62,000 nucleotides of DNA. Source: Cryptomeria japonica. Its lineage: Eukaryota > Streptophyta > Pinopsida > Cupressales > Cupressaceae. How positions within the stretch are numbered: the stretch's first letter is position 1; each line of letters opens with the position of its first letter. The notes under the pieces are model-generated. The model had not been told where the DNA came from. It saw only the letters and a program-made list of their open reading frames with translations, and made no database searches. The DNA is taken from contig NC_081406.1 in NCBI RefSeq assembly GCF_030272615.1, positions 218,746,997 through 218,808,996 of the forward strand, in the 5' to 3' direction. A program made the translations under genes and the position numbers. Shown piece by piece: positions 33,021 to 44,074 of this stretch.

Positions 33021-33612
33021 GGACGCATGGGATAAGTGGTGGCCTCCACCATCTCGCGACTTGAACTGGTGGACAAAAAGTCATCCTATGGGCACGTGGG
33101 ATAAGAGAATTGAGGGCCTCACCATCTCGCAGTTGGAACTGGTGAACACATGGTTACTTAGCATGTGCATGGGATAAGAGAATTAAAGGCCCTCACCATC
33201 CCGCGATTGGTATAGGCGTAGAATAAGTCAACCTACGGGCACATGGGTTAGGGGATTGGTGAGCCCCCACCATCCTGCGGTTGGTGCTGACATGGAATAA
33301 GTGTTCCAGTAGGCATGTGGGAAACATTAGTTGAATGCCCACTATTCTACAGTAGGAACAAGTGGAAAAAGGGACATCCAATGGGTGCATGGGAGAAGAC
33401 ACTTGACTGCCTGCTATTCTGCGACAGTAACTAGTAGACAAAAGGAAACCTTGCGGGCGCACGAGGAAAGAAGTCTGGTCCATCCCGCTTTTCCGTGACT
33501 TCTAAAGGTGGACCAAAAGGAATTCAATGGGCATGCATAAAAGGCATTTTGGCATCCCGCTATTCCACAACATGCAAAGAGGGAAGAAAAGAGACTCAGC
33601 GGGCACATGGAG
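33021..33612. repeat. 73-bp degenerate tandem repeat, about nine copies
   Basis: The landmark GGGCACATGGGATAAG, in diverged forms, recurs at about 33021, 33090, 33165, 33238, 33311, 33383, 33455, 33529 and 33601 (steps of 69-75). Each unit also contains a CCATCYCGCG-like word. It lies upstream of the TATA box of the copia LTR ending at 34989, so it may be U3 promoter repeats. Confidence 0.75.
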
Positions 33613-34989
33613 TAACCATGAGACATGCTAACCAAAGCAAATTGATTGTCCACATGGGTGTTGACCAAGTTTGACCCAACAACGTGGCATGTACAGAGTG
33701 AATTAGAAGCCACATGTGGAAAGGATGAAATGTTATTTTGCCAACTATTTTGAAGTTTTTGACCAAATTTGCAACCACATTTGCATGTCGATAAGGAAGA
33801 TGAATTACATGGCAATTGACCAGACTTGACCATGTGATCTAGACGATGAAAATGAAGACATGTGGATTATAGGTGGTTGAATATAAATGAGGATATGTTG
33901 AAGGTGGTGTTTTTACATTCAAATGAGGTAGTTGTTGATCATTTTAGGGTAGGTCAACAAAATTCATTAATGGCAAATCAACAAAAAGATGTTTGAAGGG
34001 CTCGAGGTGATCGACAAAGGAAAAATCAAATCTGTTAGATAGATTGAGCTTGCTAAAGATAGCAACCCAGTACATAGAACATTCATAAAATCAAAGAAGA
34101 GTCATTTAATGCAAATGTTCGATACAAGAAAGAAAATGAAATCTGCTACAAATAAGATCTTAGAGAGACAAAATGAATTAATTTTAAATGTAGATTTGGA
34201 GGGATTAACATTCTTTGAGGTAGAGCTGATTGTGCAGGGTAGCTAATGTGATTTGACTAAGGTAGTTGGTGAAGACAAAGATAGAGGTGGAAACCAAAAA
34301 TGCTGAACAAGATTTTGAAGTAGAGTTGATGAAAAGAGAGTGAGCTTCCAACAAGAGTAGTGAACAAATAGGAAGTTGCAGAAGCGGATAGTGAGATAGC
34401 ATAAAGAAGACATCATTCAACAAAGGTGGAGCAGAGAGAGAAATAGAGATAAGAGTAGAGTAGCAGAGAAGTGATAGAAACCAGAGGATAGAGAAGATAG
34501 AGTCGAAGAGTAGAAGAGTAGGGTGAAAAGGATAAAGAAAGTAGAGAAGGCATTCAAATTGTGAGTTAAAAAATTACATTTGTAACAAGGCAATAAAACT
34601 ATAATCCTTTTATTCATTGTAACTCTCTGAGTGGGTTCTCAGAGCAGGGGTAGGTTCTCTTTGAGTAGGTTATCAAAATTTATTAGGGGGTTGGTTCTCC
34701 TTGAGTTGATGCTTAAAAACTACAAATGCTGGTTCTCCTTAGGTTGGTGCCCTAAATATTGTAATCCATTTTATTTGTGAGCCTTGATTGGAGCAGTAGA
34801 CTCCAACAACATTTCTTACCAAGGTTTTTCCCACTTTGGGTTTTCCTCATACATCTTGTGTTATGGGCTTTCATTGTGTGTGTGTGTGTTAATGTGTTAG
34901 AATATTTCTTCTCATAGGTTCATAATCATGTAGAATTTTTTTAAAATATGCTAATTCACCCCCCTCTTAGTGTCCATTTATTTTCTTCA
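33613..34989 (+). repeat. 3' part of a copia-type LTR
   Basis: TATAAAT at 33882-33888. A U5-like region carries repeated GGTTCTCCTTGAGTTG words (34650-34760), CCAAGGTTTTTCCCACTTTGGG, CACCCCCCTCTTAG, and the end TTTTCTTCA, followed at once by a tRNA-Met primer site. The LTR start is not determined; the tandem repeats at 32824-33612 may belong to it. Its partner LTR is not in the window. Confidence 0.6.
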
Positions 34990-35004
34990 ATTGGTATCAG
35001 AGCC
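34990..35004 (+). other. Primer-binding site, tRNA-Met type
   Basis: ATTGGTATCAGAGCC immediately after the LTR end CA; complement of the plant initiator tRNA-Met 3' end, as in most copia elements. Confidence 0.85.
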
Positions 35005-35064
35005 CTAGGTTCTCTCATAGTAAAATCTTTCTCCAACTTGGTTAGATTTTGGTTAGTGAACACA

Positions 35065-35390
35065 ATGTCTAGGAATGAATCTTCCTCTTCTAAAGCACCT
35101 ACGTTTGATACCACAAACTATTCCTTCTGAAGCAGAAGAATGGAAACTTATTTATCCTCTTTAAGTTTTCATGTTTAGATGTCAATAAAAATTGGTTATA
35201 TCGTTCCTCAAGCACCCCATATAGATCTTGATGCGAAAAGAGAATATGAGAATAATGTTAGAGCTAAGAATGCCATCCTTAGTGGACTATTTGATACAAA
35301 GTTTGTCAAAGTGATGCACTACACAAGTGCAAAATATATGTTGGATATGGTAAAAATTTGGTTTTATGCAACGCTTGTCTCCTGAGAGGC
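35065..35390 (+). pseudogene. gag: Copia gag N-terminal fragment
   Basis: ATG 35065, MSRNESSSSKAPTFDTTNY, then TGA where the family has Trp, RRMETYLSSLSFHV, TAG, and MSIKIGYIVPQAP. One frame throughout. DAKREYENNVRAKNAILSGL and KVMHYTSAKYMLDMVKIW are typical of the copia gag N-terminal half. Homology stops at about 35362-35385 and the zinc-knuckle half is missing here. A gag C-terminal half of compatible type appears at 61499-62000. Confidence 0.75.
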
Positions 35391-36029
35391 AAGGTTTTAG
35401 GGTTCATCTGGGTTTTACTTTTGTCTTAGGTTCTCCCAGCCTATTTTATTTCTCACTGTTGACTTATGATAGTAGGTGTCCGTATCTTTAGTGATGATTG
35501 AAGGGGTTTTTTTTCATCTGATTACCGACCCCTTGCCTTAGGAATTACCATTAGTAAAGGTTATATTAATATGCAAAATATTCCTAAGTATTGTTAGAAG
35601 CCCCAGGTCTTAAGTCCTTTAGTTCCCTAGGGAGGCCCCGTGCACAACCACTTAACCCATGGAGTTTTCCACATGTTCTAAATGATCACTTAAGTGCTGA
35701 CCCAGAGTGACTTAGTTGCATGGGATAATATTTCAAAAGGAAGCACCCCCTGTTCCTTATCCCACAAGTAGTTTCAATGTGAATTTCAACCCCGCGGGAT
35801 AAGAAAATGGTAATATCCAAAGAGTGCATCTTATCCCAATACACATTTGCATCAAGGTTTGGAACCGCATGATAAGAAGAAAAAAATAATTACAGAGGAG
35901 TCCTTATCCCATGGCAACTATAAGGCTAGCAACGAAGCAACGTGGGATAAGGAGCAATCAAAGGACACAAGTGGTGAAGGCTTATCCTGATATGGTGTTC
36001 TTAAATGTATTATACAACAAAATTGATGC
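35391..36029. other. Non-coding segment with three 73-bp stem-loop repeats
   Basis: CTTATCCC...GGGATAAG pairs occur at 35756-35803, 35830-35876 (second arm TGATAAG) and 35903-35951, spaced 73-74 bp. The word GGGATAAG and the 73-bp period match the array at 33021-33612, so this is probably more of the same LTR family's U3. 35391-35700 holds nothing recognised. Confidence 0.6.
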
Positions 36030-36500
36030 ATGGTGGCAGACTGTGACATAGAATTTGTTGATTATACACTCAAAAGTCTTCAACCGAAAGCCATAAAGAA
36101 TGAATTAGATGATATTTTGTTGAATACAAAATCTTCCTTCAGATCTAAGAAAAGACAGACAAGGATGTTAATTGGTGAGACTCAATCAGTCCAACAAGAG
36201 ACTAAAATTTTGTTAAAGAAGTCTTTGGGTCTAATTCCTATCGAAGAGGAATATGATAAGGATGTTGAACCTGTAAAGCTTAAGGGTGAAGATTTTATAG
36301 AAGGTGTTAAACCTACTAATTTTAAGACCAATGAAGTTATGTTAGATGACCAATTGGTGAACACTAGAACTGAATAGATGTTTATTCCTAATGATGATAA
36401 TGGTGATAATGTTGATAATAGTGTTGATAATATAGATGTGTATGATATAGATGTTCAAATGTTTGAACAACATGAGCAAAATTTGTTGGCATTTTGAGTT
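36030..36500 (+). pseudogene. Acidic coiled-coil ORF, first part (split by a copia insertion)
   Basis: About 115 open codons (36030-36377): VDYTLKSLQPKAIKNELDDI, RSKKRQTRMLIGETQSVQQE and TKILLKKSLGLIPIEEEYDK. A TAG follows, then a very acidic Asn/Asp stretch (NDDNGDNVDNSVDNIDVYD) up to the insertion point at 36500. The continuation is at 45495. The target duplication GAGTT/GAATT around 36501-45494 shows that the two parts were once contiguous. No known catalytic domain seen. Confidence 0.55.
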
Positions 36501-37914
36501 TGTTGGCATTTTGCATAGAGATTGCATTAATGATATGTTGTCATTGATGTCAATTGAACTGGTAATGGTATTCATGTTATTGGTGATATTGTTGTTTTTG
36601 ATATTGTCTAGTAACCAGTAAGAAGAGCTTTGTGGAAGATGTTGTAAACTGGTATGTAAATTTTGTGAGTTGAACCAATGAACTGGTGTAAAGGGTTAAA
36701 CCTTTCTAAGCAATGTAACTAGTAAACCCTATCAGCTGTTAAACCCTAATTGATCAAGTTTGATGGTTTATTATCTGATAAGCGGTAATGATGGAGACAC
36801 GTGTGATCATTGTATAAGGATTTCAAATTGTTTTGGTGTGTTTTTTTTTTTTTAGGGAAGGAGCAAAGTGGATTGCATCTAATGCACAATGCGTGATGAG
36901 TTACAAAGTCTGATGAAGCGGTGATCATGGAGTGGTTGAAATTTTATTGTAGAATGTGAAGAGATTGTCATGATTTATAATGATCAAGATTGTACTGACT
37001 TGTTTGTAATCTCGATAATGAGAATTAGGTTTTTGTTGTGCTACATACCTAATTGATTTTTATTTTAAGGTCGATGAAGTTGTTTGTAAAGGTTGTTGGC
37101 AAGATTGATTGAAACCTGTTGAGTGTGTAGTTGCCTAACCGGTGAATGGATCTGCGCTTTGAGTGAAGACAGATTCAAGCTTAAAGGATATGAGCAAGAA
37201 AATGTAGTGCTACTCAGACAGATCAAGAAAACCCGTTGTTTTCTAATAATTACAGCAGTAGTGAAATCCCTTAACCGAGTAAGCTCTAACAAGCTTGGTT
37301 ACTCATTCCTCTAACAAGGTGGTCCATTAGCTTGGATTCTTAAATCCTCTAGCGAGGTTACTCCTAACAGGGTATTGTGGTTTTCATCAAGGCATATTTG
37401 TAAATCCCCTAACCGGGTGATTCCTAACTGGAATTAGTTCTTAAGAGGACTTATTGTAAAGCTTTAACAAGTTTGGCTCCTAAAAGGGAGAACTTTAGAA
37501 GAGTTTAGATAGCTATCCTTGTGAGTCTCATCTCATCATGGTTTTTACCTATTTGGGTTTTCCATGTATAAACATTTATGTCAAGTGGTGAATGCTTTTG
37601 TGGTTATGATCTTATTTATTGATTTGGTTAACTTCTGATAAGGCATGATAAGTAGAAGCATTGAAAGATGAATATGTTGAGTTATGATTAAGCTTTGTTG
37701 ATGTTTACAAGATTGAATTTGTTTACTGTTAAGTTGTCATAATAGTTAAACTAGTTGATGTCAAGTATTCTTATGAATATTGATCTTGATTGAGATATGT
37801 TTACTTTGTGTGACTAAGTTTGAGATTGGGATCTTTGTATCAGCTTTTCAATATACAGATTCACCCCCCCTCTCAAGTATTCTACCGGTTACTTATTCTT
37901 TCATCATACCATCA
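36501..37914 (+). repeat. 5' LTR of the plus-strand copia
   Basis: TGTTGGCATTTTGCATAG to TTCATCATACCATCA. It differs from the 3' LTR by about 6 percent over the first 250 bases by eye. Contains several CCCTTAACCGGGT-type words (37263-37420) and CACCCCCCCTCTCAAG near the end. Confidence 0.9.
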
Positions 37915-37916
37915 AT

Positions 37917-37929
37917 TGGTATCAAAGTG
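37917..37929 (+). other. Primer-binding site of the plus-strand copia
   Basis: TGGTATCAAAGTG, two bases after the LTR end; tRNA-Met type with one change from TGGTATCAGAGC. Confidence 0.8.
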
Positions 37930-37988
37930 TCTCAGGTCCTTTTAATCTAAAAGCCTAACAATTTGAGGAAAAGATCTTGTAGATCACG

Positions 37989-38950
37989 ATGAAGAAAGAA
38001 GGTCCAAAGTTGAACAAAGATAACTATAGAATATGGAGTGACAGAATGAAGATTTACATTAAGAGTCTTGGTAGTTAGTATTGGGATCATATATAAAATA
38101 AGTATATTATACCTACTAGACCCTTGACCGATGATCAAAAAAAAGAGCAACAAGAAAATCAGTAGGCATTAGAGGCTATTATCAGTTCCCTATTTGATGC
38201 TGAATATGTAGATGTTCATGGTCTTGAAACTGCATATGAAGTATGGAAGAAACTTGAAGAGATTTATAGCAATGATGAACATGTTAAGATTGCCAAAGAG
38301 GAGAGTTTAAGAGGAAAGTTTGATGACATGAGAATGTCTGAAGGTGAGAATATCCAATAGTATGGTCAAAGGATTAAAGAGATAGTTGGAGAGATAAAGA
38401 GTACAAGAGGGAAAGTGGAAGATGCCACAGTAATCAGTAAGGTACTGAGAACTCTGCTACTGGTCTATGCTATCCGAGTTGCAGCTATTCAAGAGCTGAA
38501 ATCCATTGACAAGACAAAGGTAACTCTTGACTCTATTATTGGCTAACTTACTATTTTTGAACTAAATGACTATGATGGTAGTGTACGGAAATTAGAATCT
38601 GCATTCAGAGCTTCTGTCTCTAACTCATCTGTGAGAAGAGGTACAGATATCGACCATGGCTATGAATCTAGATCCAATAGAGATGCTGAAGATGAAGACA
38701 ACTTAGTGGAACTTGAAGCATTATTGGCAAAATGACTCCCTAGAGGCACTGGTCAATATAGAGGTAAGCTACCTTTAAAATGTTTTGCATGCAACAAGAT
38801 TGGTCATATATTAACAAATTGCCCTAATGGTGAAAATGAATACAAGAGAGACAAATTTAAGAAGTATAAGGGTAAAGGCAGGAGAGATTGTCTTGTAGCT
38901 ATTGACAGTGGTATTACTGATGAAGAATACGATGATGATGCTAGTGAAGA
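37989..38950 (+). pseudogene. gag: Copia gag
   Basis: ATG 37989, MKKEGPKLNKDNYRIWSDRM. The gag core follows with EVWKKLEEIYSNDEHVKIAK, GKFDDMRMSEGENIQ and LRTLLLVYAIRVAAIQELKS. An intact CX2CX4HX4C zinc knuckle is at 38781-38822 (CFACNKIGHILTNCP). In one frame throughout, broken by TAG at 38072, TAG 38163-38165, TAG 38358-38360, TAA about 38547 and TGA about 38735. Most of these stops replace Gln or Arg codons. Acidic tail (DEEYDDDASEDIVF) before protease. Confidence 0.9.
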
Positions 38951-39536
38951 TATTGTGTTCATAGCTATTAAGGAAGAAATATCAGATCAAAAGGCACTAG
39001 TATTTAGAATGGATAACTTTGATGATTGGATCATTGATAGTGGTTGTTCACATCACATGACTGGTGATCGGAGCAAATTTCTTTCCTTGAAGGAATTTAA
39101 TGGAGGTGTTGTCAAATTTTGCAATGACTCACCCTGTATGGTTAAATGTAAGGGGATGATTTCTCTTAATGAGAATGGCGGTGTTGACGATGTCTATTGG
39201 GTTGAAGGCCTAAAGCACAATCTTTTAAGTGTGGCACAACTTAAGGACAAATTGTACCCACTAGAGTTTAGAAATGAAATGTGCAAAATCTTTGACAACA
39301 AAAGTGAATTGATTGCAACTGGGAAATAAACCAGAGGTAATCTATTTCATCTCAATCCTAAAGTTAACAACTATTTGATTGAAAAATTAGATGATAGCTA
39401 GCTTTGGCATAGGATATTTTGTTATATAAATTTTGACAGTATTGTTAAAAAAAGAAAGTCTAAGATAGTAAGAGGTCTGCCTTAGCTAGACAAACCAGTT
39501 AATGCTCTTTGTAAAGAATGTCAACTAGGAAAGATG
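38951..39536 (+). pseudogene. Copia protease and integrase N-terminus (to insertion point)
   Basis: Protease active site IDSGCSHHMTGD at about 39033-39068 (D-S-G). Then VYWVEGLKHNLLSVAQL and a TAA at 39328. Integrase zinc region: LWHRIFCYINFDSIV (second His replaced by Tyr) and LCKECQLGKM ending at 39536. Stops TAG in DDS*LWHR and GLP*LDKP. The domain is cut here by a solo LTR with target AGATG. Confidence 0.85.
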
Positions 39537-41174
39537 TGTTGGCATTATGTGAATCGGTATGAGGACATAATGACATTGTATGTTGTCATTGATGTCAATA
39601 TGCTAAAGAAGTGAGAACTAGCATATGAGAGAACCGGTAGAACACTGTGAACTGGAATTTGTGCCAAAGTGAAGCATGACATTGTATGTTGTCATTGATG
39701 TCAATATGCTAAAGAAGTGAGAACCGACATATGAGAGAACCGGTAGAATACTGTGAACCGACATTTGTGCCAAAGTGAAGTGGTGTGTTTGTTCATGATG
39801 AACCGACATATAGTTATGTGAACCGGCTCATGGAAGTATTGTATGACTACCGGTTGGTAGTCTCAACTCCAAGGTTTCCGATTTAAGTACTTCAAGCCTA
39901 TGTGGCTCAACCGATGACTTTGTGTGATGAGTTAGCATGGTAACAAAGAATAGATCATGTTGCCACATAAGCCTTGTGTGTGTGAAGGATCTTGCATGAA
40001 GGAGATTGTTCCTATCTACCTCAGGATCGTGAGAAGTCTATAAAACGGTGAAAACATGTGATGGGTTATCAGCTGACATAAAATCCGCCGAAATGGACAA
40101 TGGAGAATGTCTTGAGATTGGATCAAGAACTGCTACATTTAATGCAGTGTGCTCAATGGTCAGGATTGAACTGTTTGAATTCCTTAACCTAACATGTTTA
40201 GGGTTTAGGGTTTATGCTACCGACCTATCTATTTTCCTATAAGGTCGATGTTGTGTCTCTTTTTGAGGTTGTTGGCAAAAGTTGTGTGTGTCTATCCAAG
40301 AGAAGGGATACGTGATTCTTTCCAGACCCAAAGGAGAGAAGTGATACCTGTAGAGTGTAAGTGCAGAAGGTGAAGAGGAGATCAAGTGGATCTACATTGG
40401 CATTGAGTGCTGTTACCAGATCATTGTAATACCTGTTGATCTCTAACCACCTCAATAGTTGGAAAATCCCTTAATAGGGTAGCCTTAACCGGCTTGCTGT
40501 AAATCATTTAACAGGGTAATTCAAAGCTACTGAGTTTGAAATCCTTTAGCTATTGAGTTCTTGAAATCCTCTAACAATGTAACCTTTAACAGGGTTTAAC
40601 CCTTAATCGGGTATTCTAGCCATCCCTTAACCGGGTGATCCCTAATAAGATCAGTTCCTAGCATAACCTATTGTAATGTCTCTAACTAGACAAGGCTCCT
40701 AACAGAGCGGACTTCTAAAGAGTTCAAAAATAGCTTGTGGGTATTCATCCCCACCATGGTTTTTCCCAGTTGGGTTTCCTCGTGAAAAATATGTGTGTCA
40801 TGTGTGATGCTTTTATCTTGTGATGCTTTCCTGTTGTTTGTCAAGCACATGATGGTTCATTATTTTATGCCTGTCAATAAAACATGTTGAACTAGCTGTT
40901 ATTATGATCTGATGATAGATTACCTATTTATGCATAAGGGTGAAATGGTAGTTTAGTCTTGAGTTGAGTGAAAAGATAAGTGAGTAACCAGTTAATGCTT
41001 GTCTCAGTCATTCTTAGCTTTACTGGTTGCACTCTATTTCAAACCAGTGTCACTGTTTGCTAGTCATTTGAAGTGTCTGCTGTCAAACTAGTTTAGGACT
41101 GTATTTTTGTCTGTACTGATTCACCCCCCCTCTTAGTACCGGGTTAGTACTATCTGTTCATCATTAAATTATCA
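39537..41174 (+). mobile_element. Solo LTR inserted in the copia integrase
   Basis: TGTTGGCATTATGTG to TAAATTATCA, flanked by perfect 5-bp duplications AGATG (39532-39536 and 41175-41179). No internal coding region. It contains a 106-bp tandem duplication (TGACATTGTATGTTGTCATT at 39571 and 39677), CACCCCCCCTCTTAGTACC near its 3' end and several AACCGGGT words. 1638 bp. Confidence 0.9.
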
Positions 41175-42335
41175 AGATGACTTCTTCAACTTTTAAGAGC
41201 AAGTCCTTCTCAACAGAGCACTTGTTAGATTTGGTTCATATAGATCTATGTGGACCAACAAGAACAAGAAGCATTCAAGGTGACAGATACTTCATGATCT
41301 TCACTGAGGATTGTTCAAGGATGATGTGGGTCACATTATTGAAGGATAAGAATGAAGCTTTTAGTAAATATAAGGCATTCAGAGCCTTAGCTGAGAAAGA
41401 AAGTGGCAAAAAGATAAAATGTCTAAGAATAGATCAAGGCGGTGAATTCACTTCTGTGGAGTTCACTAAGTATTGTGATGATAATGGTATCAAGAGGCAA
41501 CTTTTTGCACCAAGGACACCACAATATTATGGTATAGCAGAGAGAAACAACCGGTCAGTGGTTGAAGCTGCTAGAACTATGTTGATACAAGAAGGTGTAG
41601 CAAAAACATTTTGGAAAGAAGCTATAAGTACAACTATTTACACAATGAATCAAGTTTTGGTGAAAAGAGATAAGGACAAGACCCCATATGAATATTGGTA
41701 TGGGAGATCACTTGATGTTAGCTATTTTAAGATATTTGGAAGCAAATGTTTTATTAAAAGAGGTGATTACATAAGCAAGTTTGAAGCTAAGAGTGATGAA
41801 GGTATATTTCTTGGCTATTCCACCAAGAGTAAGGCCTATAAATGCTTCAACAATCAGACACAGAAAATTGTTGAGAGTGCTGATGTTCATGTAGATGAAT
41901 GTCCTGAAGTTTCAGAAGGAACTAGTTCTGAGAAGAAGGATGAAGATCCTTGCATATTTCTTTTGGAACCTGAAACTGTTAAATTAGAAACCGATAAAGA
42001 AAATCCTGATGTACTTGTTAAACCAAAACAAATGAATTCAGAGGAAGATGATAATGAAGAAGTTGAACCTGAAGAGAATGATCATGTTATTCCTAGGTAT
42101 GTGAGACTGAATTATAGTCTTGAACAAATAATTGGAGATAAGGATGCCAGTGTACTAACTAGAGGGAGAATAAGAGAGAACTCTTGCATGATCTCCACCT
42201 TTGAACCTAGAAGTGCTAAGGAGGCATTTGGTGATGATCATTGGGTGAAATCTATGGAGGATGAGTTGGATCAAATTGAGAAAAACAACAGTTGGACCCT
42301 GGTACCCCCGACCGGTAAACAAGAATGTTATAGGT
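41175..42335 (+). pseudogene. Copia integrase core and linker
   Basis: Open for about 387 codons. Integrase acids: D in LVHIDLCGPTRTRSIQG, D in CLRIDQGGEFTSVEF and E in GIAERNNRSVVEAARTM. Copia-typical blocks: RMMWVTLLKDKNEAF, KTPYEYWYGRSLDVSYFKIF, GIFLGYSTKSKAYKC. An acidic linker and the RT lead-in follow (DDHWVKSMEDELDQIEKNNS, WTLVPP). A frameshift at about 42300-42335 moves the homology to the frame of 42261-42629. Confidence 0.9.
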
Positions 42336-43154
42336 ACTAAATGGGTGTTTAGAAACAAGTTAAATGAAGATGGTGTTGTAATTAACAACAAGGCAAGATT
42401 AGTATGCAAAGGTTATGTGCAAGAAGAAGGAGAGGATTATGGAAAAAATTTTGCACTAGTAGCAAGACTGGAAGGTGTCAGAACATTTCTTGCATTTTCA
42501 GCTCATAAGAAGTTTAAGGTATACCAGATGGATGCCAAGTCTACATTTTTGAATGGGATACTGGAAGAAGAGGTTTATATAGAGCATCCTGATGGGTATG
42601 CAATGATAGAAAAGGAAGACATGGTATGAAAATTGCATAAAGATTTGTATGGACTAAAGAAGGCACCCAGAGCATGGTATGAATGGCTTCATACTCATAT
42701 GATGAAGATAGGATTTGCTAGAACCAGTGATGACACCAATATTTATGTCAAGTCTGAAGGAGATGAAATACTGGTAAGTGAAGTATTTGTTGATGACATT
42801 ATATTTAGAGGTACTGATGACATGAGTAATTGTTTTGCAGATGAAATGAAGAATGAATTTGAGATGTCATTAGTAGGGGAAATAAAAAAATTCATAGGCT
42901 TACAGATACAATAGATGAAGAATGGTATTTTCATTACTCAATCCAAGTATGTGAAAGAGGTTTTGAAGACTTTTGGTATGAGTGACTATAAACTGGTTGG
43001 AACCCCAATGGTTAAAGGTTATGAATTTTCCAAGGAAGATGCATCTAAGTCTATAGATGAAAAGGAATATAGTTCAATGATTGTCAAATTACACTATGTT
43101 GTTCATAGTCAACCAGATGTTGCCCATGTAGTTGGTATTGTTGCTAGATTTTAG
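42300..43154 (+). pseudogene. Copia reverse transcriptase
   Basis: [60 protein letters not shown], then TGA near 42628, LYGLKKAPRAWYEWL, and the catalytic [14 protein letters not shown] at about 42780-42815 (FVDD intact). LVGEIKKFIGLQIQ, TAG 42912-42914, FITQSKYVKEVLKTFGM and HSQPDVAHVVGIVARF, TAG 43152-43154. The stops are TAG where the family has Gln. Confidence 0.9.
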
Positions 43155-43739
43155 AAGAATCCAAAGGAGGCACATCTGATGGCAACTAAAAGAATTTTTA
43201 GATATCTAAAAGGTACTGTTGACTATGGGTTATGGTATCCATATGGTGGAAATTTTGATTTGAAAGAAAAAATAGATGTTGATTGGGCAGAAAATATTGA
43301 TGACCGGAAGACTACTACCGGTGGAGCATTCTTTCTAGGAGGAAGGCTAGTTTCATGGAGTAGTAAAAACCAGAGTTGTACCTCATAATCTACTGCTAAA
43401 GCTGAGTATGTAGCAACTTATATTAATTTCACACAAGCTATGTGGATGAGACACATTTTGGAAGGTTTGAAGATGGAAATCTCAGAACCAATAAAGATTT
43501 TGTGTGATAATACAAGTGCAATAAACATTTTAAAAAATCTTGTTTTGCACGCAAGGACTAAGCACATTGAATTGAAATATCACTTCTTGAGGGAAAAAGT
43601 TCAAAGTATAGATGTTATCTTGGAGCATGTTTCTACCAAGGAGTAGCTTGCAGATATCTTTACCAAACCTCTGCCTAAGACCACTTTCGAGTATCTTAGA
43701 AGTCAATAGGGGGTTGTCCCTCTTCATGAAGTTAGTTGA
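43155..43739 (+). pseudogene. Copia RNase H
   Basis: ATKRIFRYLKGTVDYGLWYP, DVDWAENIDDRKTTTGGAFF, VSWSSKNQSCTS, TAA, STAKAEYVATYINFTQAMWM, ILCDNTSAINILKNLVLHAR, TKHIELKYHFLREKV, TAG 43643-43645, LADIFTKPLPKTTFEYL, final stop TGA 43737-43739. The usual acids are present (DVDWA, KAEY, CDNTS). Confidence 0.9.
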
Positions 43740-44074
43740 GCATGATGCTGATTGCATCAGTCCCTGAACCACTTGCAGGATTTTACATGGATTGATGAAG
43801 AAGTGGATGTATTCCATAGGGGGAGCATCAAGTTCCAGAATGATTTTGATGCATAGTGAGAGTAGAATTACATTTTTTTTTTTACTTTCACTTTGGCATT
43901 GTTGTCAAAGGGGGAGAAGAATTATGTGTCTGATTAGGTGAGCTAGTGACAGGCTGAAGATAGATAGCAACAAGGTGAATACTTGGTAATGTAAACCAGG
44001 ATTCCCATTCACCAATCTCAACAACAATCAAAGGCATTGATATTTGTATTGCCATCAATTCTAAAGGGGGAGAT
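43740..44074 (+). other. 3' untranslated region with paired polypurine tracts
   Basis: GGCATTGTTGTCAAAGGGGG AGA at about 43895-43917, and a second, LTR-adjacent copy GCCATCAATTCTAAAGGGGG AGAT at 44051-44074. The second is the expected plus-strand primer; the first is an upstream duplicate about 155 bp away. Confidence 0.75.

Noticed and set aside
1800-33612. CRISPR-like arrays among the tandem repeats
   Set aside because: Repeats are head-to-tail without unique spacers, and the context is plant nuclear.
33193-33833. Minus-strand frames of 96 and 139 codons
   Set aside because: They lie across the 73-bp repeats and LTR sequence; Cys/Ser-rich low-similarity reading with no domain.
34990-35004. 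tRNA gene fragment
   Set aside because: The short tRNA-Met complement is a retrotransposon primer site; no cloverleaf surrounds it.
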